This document shows positions 47,509-56,541 of a stretch of DNA of 56,541 nucleotides, piece after piece. Each line of letters starts with the position of its first letter. The first letter of the stretch is position 1. Under the pieces are notes generated by a model. The model was given only the letters and a program-made list of their open reading frames with translations. It had not been told where the DNA came from and did no database searches. The stretch lies in assembly GCF_000485595.1 (NCBI RefSeq), contig NW_014577275.1, forward strand, positions 30,951 to 87,491, given 5' to 3'. Position numbers and translations under genes: made by a program. Source of the stretch: Priapulus caudatus (Eukaryota; Priapulida; Priapulimorpha; Priapulimorphida; Priapulidae).

Positions 47509-47653
47509 GCAAAGAGGCGGCAGCTGTGGGTACCGCTCATTGAGAAAGCGCTGGCGAAGGTTCACGGATGCTACGAAGCCCTCATCTGTGGCCGCTCCAT
47601 CGAAGGCTTGGCCACACTCACCGGCGCCCCCTGTGAGAGCTTACCACTGCAGC
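47509..47653 (+). CDS. CAPN15: Calpain-15 exon (aa 164-211)
   Basis: Acceptor GTCCTGCAG, donor GTACGT. The exon begins [20 protein letters not shown] and ends with the calpain block [19 protein letters not shown], both strongly conserved in calpain-15. It is in phase 0 with the preceding exon, and its last base starts a split codon completed at 48172. Confidence 0.95.
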
Positions 47654-47856
47654 GTACGTGTTGGTCCGAGAGCCGAGATTTTCTTCCCCATTGCATTTCT
47701 TCACTCGTTGAAGCTACCCGTTTCTTTTTTTCCTCGTTTGATGCCTGTTTTCGTAGTAATTTTGAAACCTTCTCCTGATTTGCTGGCTGATGGGTAATGT
47801 CCACATGTGTATATTTGGTCTCGATTACCGTGTATGGTCAGCTATATCAACAATAC

Positions 47857-47908
<52 letters not shown>
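47857..47908. repeat. (AT)n microsatellite in intron 4
   Basis: ATACATATATAT run within the 518-bp intron. Confidence 0.9.
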
Positions 47909-47910
<2 letters not shown>

Positions 47911-48171
47911 GTGAACATGTGTTTACAGATTTATATGCGTATACCAGTATAAATGCTCATGATATGAATTGTGACCTTTTTTTCACTTTGTGCAGACTCA
48001 TGTATGTATTGCTTTGTAGCTGGTACTTGTTTCTGCTAGACATGGCTATGCCATTGATTTGAATGAACTAGACGAATAAGTAAATGCATTCTGCATTCTG
48101 TATTATGTTCTGATTTATACAAACATTTAGTAGTTTGCGAATTTTCACAAGGCTGCTCTTGGTATTTTCAG

Positions 48172-48250
48172 CTTCCACTATAAATCCAGGTGAAGAACCA
48201 ATCGACAAAGATCTGATCTGGGCAAAGTTACTGAGTTCCAGGCATGCCGG
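48172..48250 (+). CDS. CAPN15: Calpain-15 exon, short (aa 212-237)
   Basis: A 79-bp exon too short to stand out as a frame. It was found by continuity between flanking exons: acceptor TATTTTCAG, donor GTATGT. It encodes [20 protein letters not shown] and SSRHA, and ends in a split Gly codon. The D-IWAKLLSS pattern precedes GFLMGASCG in calpain-15 relatives. Confidence 0.92.
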
Positions 48251-48528
48251 GTATGTATATGCAATAAGATCACTCAGCTGGCAACATGTCCTTCTATGAA
48301 ACCACAGTTTGGATAAGTTTTTCAATGAACAACATAAGCATGATTCTATACCTACCTGTATAATACAGGTATATCCTCATATACCTGGATAATACAGTCA
48401 AATACTATGGAGGTATACAAACCTGTGAGGCTTATTCTATCCTGAGCTAGCTGTCATTACTATGAGGCCGGCCCTTTGGGTAGCTGGTAACGTCAGATGA
48501 TGTAGGGAATGCCATTATGTAGGCGTAA

Positions 48529-48630
48529 CCCACGGTACCTCACGGTAAGCCACGGTACCTCACGGACCTCACGGTACCTCACGGTAAGCCGTGGGTACCT
48601 CACGGAGGTACCCACCGTACCTCATGTAAA
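48529..48630. repeat. CACGGTACCT tandem and inverted words, intron 5
   Basis: Several CACGGTACCTCACGG units, with an inverted section near 48585-48620 (CCGTGGGTACC / GGTACCCACC). Small hairpin potential. Confidence 0.8.
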
Positions 48631-48739
48631 GAGAAATACCCACCCACTGGGTGTATGCACAAGCATATATATTTCTATGTATAGAATACGTGTGTTCATG
48701 GTATATGCTGTATAGATGTGTGTGAGCACATTGGCAATT

Positions 48740-48840
48740 AATTAAAACCCTACTGTTTGAGTATTCTCCTTACTAAAAACCCTACCACTGGAGTACTGCC
48801 CTTACTAAAACCCTCACCCCCTGAGTATCCCCTCGATAAA
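48740..48840. repeat. Degenerate 34-bp repeat, intron 5
   Basis: Three imperfect units of AAACCCTAC...GAGTA...CCTTACT. Confidence 0.6.
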
Positions 48841-49432
48841 AAGACCCGAGTATTTATTTTTCAGAAGATCCACTCCCACGATAAAAGTATTTACCTTTAC
48901 TGAAATCCCTGCTTTTTGAAAGTTCCTGCAAAGTGAAATCCCAATACCCTCCAGTGCTGATAGCGAGACAGTTCAGACCTACATGGTTTGCTGTTAGAAT
49001 GCACACACAAGCTTTTAGCAACTGAAAATAGAAAATCGCTAGTTTTTCTGTTGCAAGTTTCGCCCGTCAGCGGCTTTAGTCGAGAGTTTAAACTCGTGAC
49101 AATGGTGGCGGCAGCACGTCGCTGTATAAAGGTCAGGAGACATTACCACAATGAGACAGAGTGCCGATGAAAACATTATCTACAGCTGTGATTGGCTATC
49201 TATTAAATGTCGCACGACTATGTCGCTGAAAATTAGAAATAATGTTAAATATTTTTGTACCAGTAGTAATTTCGGTTGTTCCCGACATTGCTTGTGTGTG
49301 TAACAGATCATTGGAAGAAAAAACATTCTAATTTTCTCCAATGTCATTAAAGGTTGCGGTCGGTCATTGTGGCTGCATTTTGTCTTGACTGTGTAGCAGA
49401 GCTAGCCGTGACGACTTCTCGTTTGCGCGCAG

Positions 49433-49558
49433 GTTTCTGATGGGTGCCTCGTGCGGGGGAGGCAACATGAAGGTGGACGACGCCGTCTACGAGGCGATGG
49501 GGCTGCGCCCGCGGCACGCCTACTCCGTGCTTGACGTGCAGGACTACGACGGCATCAG
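49433..49558 (+). CDS. CAPN15: Calpain-15 exon: catalytic histidine (aa 238-279)
   Basis: Acceptor GCGCGCAG (weak pyrimidine tract), donor GTGCGT. It encodes [20 protein letters not shown], then [19 protein letters not shown]. The CAC at 49515-49517 is the predicted catalytic His266 in the H-AYSV motif. It is notably GC-rich compared with the introns. The exon ends with a split Arg codon completed at 50188. Confidence 0.95.
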
Positions 49559-50187
49559 GTGCGTCGCGACGCGCGAGCTATTGATCGGCTGCTGCGCTTT
49601 ACACGCGTCGGCAACGATAACGCAACATGGAGGATGGGGGAGGGGGGTCATTTTCGGGGCTGTGGGATTGGACCATTTTAATTATCTGGAAACCGGGAAA
49701 TGCCAGGTAGATACGGGGTCTGCCATGTCTGTGCTCGATTCGTACCAGTTCCATGGGGCTCGGTAAAAGCATCATAAAAACGGGATCACGTTGATGCTAT
49801 GCAATTACTTGGTAGCGATGCGCAATAAAATTAAATTAAATCAATTACCAGGTTATGTAATATATGGTTATGTAATATATACAACTGGTTGCATAGCCAG
49901 CTGTAGAAACTGGTATGTGCCTACATGATAATTCATTGCTATGATGTCAATTGCATCTATGCCATATAAATAGAAAATGATGAATTAAATTGATCAATAA
50001 ACTCACATTTCAAATATTCACAGGTTGATAGCCATTGTTTTTATGGTCTAATTTGTGGTCTTTTTATGTAGAAAGAGAGATAATGCACCGAACAACACTG
50101 TAGTATTAGAATTTGGTTTGCACTGGTAACAAAGAATACTGAATGATTAATGCACTCATCATAATAGCAGCCATTGTATTTTCCTAG

Positions 50188-50340
50188 GTTGCTGCGTTTA
50201 CGCAACCCGTGGGGAAGGTACTCGTGGCGGGGTGACTGGGCCGATGACTCGCCACTATGGACGCCTGAACTCAGAGAAAGGTTTATGGTGCACGGTGCCA
50301 GTGAAGGAATATTCTGGATGTCGTATGTGGACTTCATGAG
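50188..50340 (+). CDS. CAPN15: Calpain-15 exon: catalytic asparagine (aa 280-330)
   Basis: Acceptor TTTTCCTAG, donor GTAATT. It encodes [23 protein letters not shown] at 50204-50206 is the predicted catalytic Asn286 of the NPWG motif, completing the Cys-His-Asn triad. It continues through [15 protein letters not shown], the end of protease subdomain PC2. Split Ser codon at the 3' edge. Confidence 0.95.
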
Positions 50341-50761
50341 GTAATTAATGCCTAATAGCAGTAGACTTATTTATTGCTGTAGCCAACATGTGGCACTAAT
50401 ATCTGGTATATTGTAGAAGTATTAGGGGAATCTCGCATGCAACACAGCTTACGCTATACCTGATGAAATACTTAGCTGATTGCTTTTGGGAATGTCAGTT
50501 TGGCCTGTGGACTAGAGTTGCTGTTAGTTGCAAGCGTTACTTGAATATTCTTGTCTGAACAGAGCAAGCTGAGAAATTTTGCAATGATTTAATTAATTAA
50601 CCTCATGGCACCTAAAATTGGTTTTCTGCATAATCTGCTGCACATTTTGTTGCAAAAAACCTATTTTAATCTAATATTTATAAAATCTTGTGTTCATAAA
50701 TGTGTTGCTGGGCTGAATGCTACATAGCCCTTCTGTTGCATATATTCCATGTATTTTACAG

Positions 50762-50923
50762 CTACTTCGACAGCATCGACATCTGTAAGGTGTCGCGCAA
50801 CTGGAATGAAGTGCGCCTCCAGGGGGCTCTGCCTCCCCATGCTGGCCGTCCCCACCAGGTTACGCAACTGACCGTGCTGGAACCAACTGAGGTGGAACTG
50901 ACTCTGTTTCAGGAAGGAAATAG
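50762..50923 (+). CDS. CAPN15: Calpain-15 exon: end of protease core and linker (aa 331-384)
   Basis: Acceptor TATTTTACAG, donor GTATCT. It encodes YFDSIDICKVSRNWNEVRLQ, the conserved close of the CysPc domain, then a proline/histidine-rich turn and VTQLTVLEPTEVELTLFQEG, which opens the SOL-homology C-terminal region. Phase 2 to the next exon. Confidence 0.94.
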
Positions 50924-51701
50924 GTATCTTTCCCCTGCAATATTGAGGATTTCCCGGTAGTGTTTTATAAAACGCCTTGCGTCATTATAGACGTAAAGTA
51001 GGGATTGCTTGTTGGTAATATGTTGTTGTGGCAGTGAGGTCTGAGATATAGGATAGAAGTACAAAAAAACAAATACGCATGCCACTAAATATAAGTCAGA
51101 AAATAGACCTATGATTAGACTTCCTGAATTCTAGTTCAAAAATGAAACATAAAAAAAGTTTAAAAAATTGAATTGACATCTTAGTTTTCAGATAAGATAT
51201 AGATATTTCATAATATTGAAGATTATTCTTTGTATGTGACCAATCTTATAATTATTTTTGTTGCTACAAAGGAGACATAATGTGTAAAAAAAACATTTCT
51301 GTATGGATTAGTTAATTTCAATATTACATCTACTCTGAAATCATCGACAAAATATAGATCTTCATGGTTCACCAGCGCAAATTTGTCAGTTGCTAAGCAA
51401 CAGAAACTAATTAGGTAAAAAGGATCCATTTTCAGAGCACTATAAGCTTAACAACATATATATGACAAGTCTGTTCTCAAACCAATATTATACCTCCGGT
51501 TTCTCTCTGGCTGTGTAATCTTTGACATTTACGGAAATCTTTTAGCTATTGTAATGTGCTTAGCTTAGAAAAAACGAGCCAGGGCATTGTTTCATTGTAG
51601 ATCTACAATAAAAGCACAGGATGCTTAAAATCTCATGTAGTAAAATGCAAACGTAGTTGGCTGTTGTTACATTGCAAACCCAGCCGTGTGTAATCTCACA
51701 G

Positions 51702-51934
51702 AGAAAATGCGAAAGACATTCATCCGTTCGCCTCTTGCCTTAGAACGTGGAAACGCTCCGACCGTTGCCAACTGGACCTGTGCATTCTGGTGTTTCGCGC
51801 TGCCGCCGGTGGCCACTTGGGGGCGCTTGTGATGCACAGTAAGCGGCAGGTGCGAGGGTTTGTCGAATGCTCTGGCATGCTGGAGCCAGGAGCCTACACG
51901 GCTGTGTGTGTCGCCTACAATCACTGGCACACGG
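51702..51934 (+). CDS. CAPN15: Calpain-15 exon: SOL-homology region, part 1 (aa 385-462)
   Basis: Acceptor AATCTCACAG, donor GTGAGT. It encodes a cysteine-containing segment ([20 protein letters not shown]), then [20 protein letters not shown] and [11 protein letters not shown]. These beta-rich blocks belong to the SOL-homology domain, which replaces the C2-like and penta-EF-hand domains of classical calpains; its role is probably partner binding. No EF hands are present in the gene. Confidence 0.92.
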
Positions 51935-52251
51935 GTGAGTAATTCGCGTTTGACCTGTCATTGTATGCGAGAATCGCTGTGGGGAAAATCGAATCGATCG
52001 GATGCGTTCATCTTGATCGATTTCAGCTCGATAGTTTTCGTTGCTGGTGAATTGATTGCGGATTAATTTGTGTAAGTAGAAGAGAAGCTAATTATTGCCA
52101 AAAAACGTGGGGCATGCATATGGAATAGTTTACATCATTGTGTTACATAGTTATTTGTGCAGCTTGCACCTCATTTGTCATACCTGCATGTTCTGTGATT
52201 GAACAGATTAGGGTACAGAATTTTTCTAAAATTGCTAGTGGTCATTTTTAG

Positions 52252-52397
52252 GCTCAGGGAATCCGGACACATTTCCCAAATATGTGCTGGCCATACATAG
52301 TTCCAAAAGAGTATTAGTGGAACAACAGAAACCTCCATCAAGCTTCCTGGCCGATGCTATAGTTCAGCTGACGGTCACCAGAGGGCAGCGCCATGAG
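52252..52397 (+). CDS. CAPN15: Calpain-15 exon: SOL-homology region, part 2 (aa 463-511)
   Basis: Acceptor CATTTTTAG, donor GTAGAC. It encodes FPKYVLAIHSSKRVLVEQQ, a serine/proline turn, then AIVQLTVTRGQRHE. It ends on a complete codon. The flanking introns are short (317 and 230 bp). Confidence 0.9.
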
Positions 52398-52627
52398 GTA
52401 GACACATTTCTTCAGTTGTTTTTTATTCCTTAAGAGTTTAGGGCTCACTTAACATATTTCTGTCTCGTTTTAAGCGTCATTCACCATTATATTAGCCATT
52501 GCATTAGGTGACATTTTTATGAGTTATTTTATTAGCGTAATTCCCTCATATCACTAGCCTTTATAAAGTTGGGAATAATTCTTTTCTATCAGCCCTGGAT
52601 TTCATATGTATGTTTTCATCACGATAG

Positions 52628-52806
52628 GGTCGGCAGGGCATGACAGCATACTACCTAACGCAGGGATGGGCAGGTCTAGTTGTTGTCATAGAGAACAGAC
52701 ATCCTGACCGCTGCCTACAGGTCGTCTGCGACTGTTCCGAGAGCTATAATGTTGTGTCGACACGGGGATGCCTGAGGACAGTAGATTGCATACCACCGCT
52801 GCACAG
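52628..52806 (+). CDS. CAPN15: Calpain-15 exon: SOL-homology region, part 3 (aa 512-570)
   Basis: The acceptor CGATAG has almost no pyrimidine tract; a second in-frame AG lies 9 bp downstream (exon would then start at 52637 and lose Gly-Arg-Gln). The donor is GTGAGG. It encodes [20 protein letters not shown], then [20 protein letters not shown] and [16 protein letters not shown]. Five cysteines in 60 residues are notable. Confidence 0.88.
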
Positions 52807-52879
52807 GTGAGGCTTCTAATTACCGACTGCTTAATTAGTATATCCTGCTGGCAGCATCAATTGTCACAGTTGTCTATCA

Positions 52880-52954
52880 GACTAGTACAGAGAGAAAGAG
52901 AGCGAGAGACAGAAAGAAGAGAGACGAGAGAAAGGGAGGGAGAGAGGGTGGGAT

Positions 52955-53004
<50 letters not shown>

Positions 53005-53127
53005 AGGCGAGAGAGCAGAGAGAGAGTGAGAAGAGAGATGAGCAAGACAGCGAGAAGAGAGAGAGAAGAGAGAAGAGAGAGAAGAGAGAGAGGAAGAGAG
53101 AGAAGAGACGTAAGAACAGTGAGAGAA

Positions 53128-53168
<41 letters not shown>

Positions 53169-53256
53169 AAGAGAGAGAGAGGAGAGAGACAGAGAGAGAG
53201 ACAGCGAGAGAGAGAGAGAGAGAGAAGAGAGCAGCGAGGAGAGAGAGAGAAAGAGA

Positions 53257-53290
<34 letters not shown>

Positions 53291-53301
53291 AGAGACAGTG
53301 A

Positions 53302-53343
<42 letters not shown>

Positions 53344-53396
53344 AGACAGAGACAGAGACAGAGACAGAGACAGAGGCAGAGAGAGAGAGAGAGCAC
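52880..53396. repeat. (GA)n-rich purine tract filling intron 11
   Basis: About 515 bp of GAGAGA, GAAGAGA and GACAGA sequence, purine on the coding strand, occupying about three quarters of the 674-bp intron. Frames on both strands (Arg/Glu and Ser/Leu, up to 181 codons) are repeat artefacts. Long homopurine tracts can form triplex H-DNA. Confidence 0.95.
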
Positions 53397-53480
53397 TGTC
53401 AATGTACAAACAAAAGTTGATGTACTTCTGATACTATCATGACTGACATGAGATAACTAACACTTGGCCTTTGTACATAG

Positions 53481-53658
53481 ACAAGTGCTGCAAGTTGTAT
53501 CACAGCTAGAGGGCACTGGTGGCTTTACAATCAGCCATCGACTCACCCATCGGTTGTCATTCGGCGGCGGTCTAGGAGAGTGGGGTCCCAGAGGTGCCAA
53601 CCATGTTCCGAATCTCAGCTCAGCAGTGTTTGGCCTACACACACCAAGACCTCTATGA
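53481..53658 (+). CDS. CAPN15: Calpain-15 last coding exon (aa 571-629, stop)
   Basis: Acceptor TTGTACATAG. It encodes QVLQVVSQLEGTGGFTISHR, a Gly-rich stretch (SFGGGLGEWGPRGAN), then VPNLSSAVFGLHTPRPL and TGA at 53656-53658. The short C-terminal tail in LHTPRPL is consistent with the family's end. The total of 629 residues equals the protease plus SOL-homology portion of a typical calpain-15 without its zinc fingers. Confidence 0.92.
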
Positions 53659-56541
53659 CATTGGCTGTCTTCTAGGAAATATGTCTGCAGGGCTTGATAC
53701 AGCGCTTTATTTTTCAATTCGTACTGCACTGTACAATGAGGCAAATCTCATAATGATAATGTTAGATTGCATGAACAGTGTTGACTTTGTATGTTAGCAG
53801 CTTTACACTGAAGCCATTCACCTGCTCGAATTGTTCAGTTTACTTTTTGATGTGGAAGCTTACACAATCAGGAATAACGGCCATTGAGAAATTGCATACA
53901 CAGCATTTAAATATATAATAATTTATTTGTTTACAGTAGCAAAAATACCACATTTATGTTTCAGTGCTGCTCACTAATCTATGCAGACACAATTTTGCCA
54001 AATCTCCGATTCCATATAAATAGTGAGCAAGGCCAGATTTGTGTTATTGTGCACTGTAATGGAAGAATCCACTTAACAGGCCCTAAATAGCATCTAGTAA
54101 TATCTATTAAATCGTATAATTCGTCTCGGTAATGAGCATTTGTAGACTATTTTAATACGACTACATGCTTAGAAGTTTAAAAGTGTACATATTTTAGAGA
54201 AACACTTGTTTGAGCAGATATTAATGTACGATCAGATTAAGTAGCTCAAATACACTGTGTTAACGTGTGAATAGTGCCTAGAGGGACGTCAACTATTGTC
54301 TTGTGCATCATTTGGATCAATGTCTCATTGTCTGTCAATGTATGTGTTTAATATCAGAATGTGATATCCCACCAGTAATTACAGATGCGTGCACAGTGTT
54401 GCGTTGAGATATTCGAGCTAAAGATCTAATTTCACATCTTCTAAACATCTACTTGTTATTGATGTGGCTAAATGAAATGTAGCTCTTCTTTCGTCTGTTC
54501 GATTAAATGTAAACTAATTCATGCGAGAATTCACTCTACATGCTCGACTAGGGATATACATAACTGCGTATCTAGTTTAAATTAATATAACACTGCCTAT
54601 AGTTGCTCAGGCATCACTTACTGTGCTGCACGTACATGTGCTTAGAAAGGCTAGCTAATACCATGAACCATTTTCACGTGAACATGGCGGTGCTATATGG
54701 CGAGGAAGGACCATTCTGACATTGTGATTGAACCCAGATGTACAGCTGTGGTCGCTATACAGACGCAGGTAGTTTTTTATCGGGAGTGTTGGCGTGTAAC
54801 TCGTAACGTAAGTCTGTAAATAATGGCACCGCATCCGAATCTAGTCTAGATTGCACGAAATCATCACAGAATTTAACTATGTTTTATCAACATCAGTATC
54901 ATCTGATAACGTTTACCCAAGTGAACTTTAAAAAAATTGATGCAATAGTTTTAGTGTTGGAAGGCGCAATTTCTGACCCATAACCTGACGAGTGGTTTTT
55001 GCTGTCATACGATGGCAATTGGGCTAGCAGGCTATACCTTCACCAAGCTTCAGTTGTGCAGATATTCGGCTCGGAATCGCGTGATAATAGTACACTGCGG
55101 TGAATGTCATTAGTTGCTGCTTCTGTGACTGCCTAATAGTTATCACTGGTCCACCTGTTGCAACCATGACTACAAGCCATCACACCTGCAGGCCATGAAA
55201 CTCACATGGCACGGCACTATAAATATGTTGTATCCATGTAACAACCGACAAAATTATTTAATAGTTGATAACCACAAGTAAATTATTACTTGGTATATAG
55301 TTTAATACAAGCTAAATTAAGACAATACAAAGCAACGTTCACAATCTTTGGCTAATAGGAGTACGTTCATCTAGTTGCAAGTGTAGACTCGTATAGACAT
55401 AACGATATGTATAAACAAGTAATTATATACATTACTTGGCACTTTTATGTTCTATGATCATATTCAAATAATCTACAGTTGCAATTTTGATGACAGAATA
55501 AAAATGGAATTTATTTTTTTGATAATTTCTCACGTTCATCTCCATTATATCTACCTGGTGTCGTGTATATGTATGTACATTATTTTCCACAAAGCAAACA
55601 TCATAATTATTTACATCTTGTCGTTAAATATAACCTTATTCTCTAACTGCATGCTGCCCACTTGGCAAAATATGTAGAAATATGGAGGGCAAATTCGTGA
55701 CATTGATGTATTATAACAACAACAGCTCGCAACCATGTTGACACCACCACTGACAGATCATATAGTGCAAGTCCATATGGATAGCTTATATATAGCTATC
55801 GTATATATAATAACCTACTAATTCAGTGCAGGGTCTTTATAACTGGTTAACATTTTCAATCATTTTCTATCTAAACTGATGATGCTAAACCTTTCTCACA
55901 TGGCGTGATCATCCATAGTTGTACTACTACTATTTCATAGCAATGTAAGATGATGGAATGCTAGAGGTTTATAGGATTACATGTCAGGAATCACACATCC
56001 AGTTATATTTGTTGGTTAGCTAAACAAAAACGTGCATGTAAACTTTTATTGTCCTGTTGGCAATGCAATTTTTTACCTCAAGGAGGGTTTTTAACAGTTG
56101 CTTCAGAGTCATCAACTTTTCTTAGTAGTTGAGGAGTTTCTAAATTTATCTTGTTTCACTCGCAGGAAAGTGATGACATCAGGGGACAGGAGTAGAGACT
56201 AAAAATAAAAATAAAACATTGCATAACTACACAAGCACATATTCAGCAATAATAATGTTCCATATTGTACAAGTATTTACATCGGGTGTGAATAAAAAAC
56301 AACTTTTAGAGGATACAAGGTTAGTGCATACATTCAAAATAAAACATTGTTTTTAGTCATTCATGATTTATATATATATATATATATATCAGGGCTTGAT
56401 TTCCCTATTGCTAACTCACAAAATGTGTGTCGATATTTGAGAAATTGTGAGTAGAAATATACAGCACTTGCTATTTTGGCAAGTGGAAATTTAAGGCGAC
56501 ATACTGCAAAATATATAAGAAGGCAAGAAACAACAATCACA
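53659..56541. other. 3' UTR and downstream sequence, no gene recognised
   Basis: AT-rich. ATTAAA at 54106-54111 and 54502-54507 and AATAAA at 55497-55502 are candidate polyadenylation signals for the gene; none has a clear downstream GT-rich element that would settle the choice. Further AATAAA words occur at about 56205, 56290 and 56338. An (AT)n run lies at about 56369-56389. The 76-codon frame at 55447-55677 has no recognised domain. Confidence 0.5.

Noticed and set aside
49440-49766. Extended frame past the exon at 49433-49558
   Set aside because: Homology stops at the GTGCGT donor and resumes at 50188; the rest is intron read-through.
52768-53409. Arg/Glu and Ser/Leu frames up to 181 codons in intron 11
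   Set aside because: They arise from the (GA)n repeat inside a well-supported intron.

Overview
The window is nuclear DNA from an animal. It carries one intron-containing gene with GT-AG splice sites, and most of the rest is microsatellites, minisatellites and short non-autonomous DNA transposons. No operons, Shine-Dalgarno sites, rRNA genes or convincing tRNA genes are visible. The gene is closest to metazoan calpain-15 (small optic lobes, SOL/SOLH). The repeat content suggests an invertebrate, probably marine, but I cannot name the taxon from sequence alone.

The gene runs on the + strand from about 14575 to 53658. I could chain twelve coding exons with matching splice phases: 14575-14670, 29811-30009, 46708-46901, 47509-47653, 48172-48250, 49433-49558, 50188-50340, 50762-50923, 51702-51934, 52252-52397, 52628-52806 and 53481-53658. 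Together they encode 629 residues, covering the whole CysPc protease core (Cys101, His266, Asn286) and the C-terminal SOL-homology region. The N-terminal RanBP2-type zinc fingers typical of calpain-15 were not found. The proposed first exon has an in-frame stop immediately before its ATG, so this may be a zinc-finger-less form, or the zinc-finger exons may lie upstream.

Layout. Positions 1-14.5 kb are gene-free: microsatellites, two copies of a terminal-inverted-repeat element (3.0-5.2 kb, one with another MITE nested in it), large CAGTAG and GCATTAG arrays (6.3-8.7 kb), a 10-N assembly gap (8762-8771), a MITE with TTA duplications (9.3-9.7 kb) and a long GT-rich tract. Intron 1 (15 kb) holds two Helitron-like 3' ends, a 36-bp satellite with higher-order structure interrupted by a Harbinger-like MITE, a 28-bp minisatellite and long AT palindromes. 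Intron 2 (16.7 kb) holds another MITE and a direct tandem duplication of about 7 kb (30.5-37.6 and 37.6-44.4 kb). Each duplicated unit contains a 3-kb foldback structure built of CCCCGGACAATTAC-type repeats and purine/pyrimidine tracts. The two copies differ mainly by small indels, which makes an assembly artefact a serious possibility.

Immediately before the exon with the catalytic cysteine lies a minisatellite in which the splice acceptor and the first exon codons (Asn-Cys-Trp-Phe-Leu) are repeated four times as decoys. The 46.7-53.7 kb segment is the compact, gene-rich part. The last 2.9 kb is 3' UTR and/or intergenic sequence with no recognised gene.
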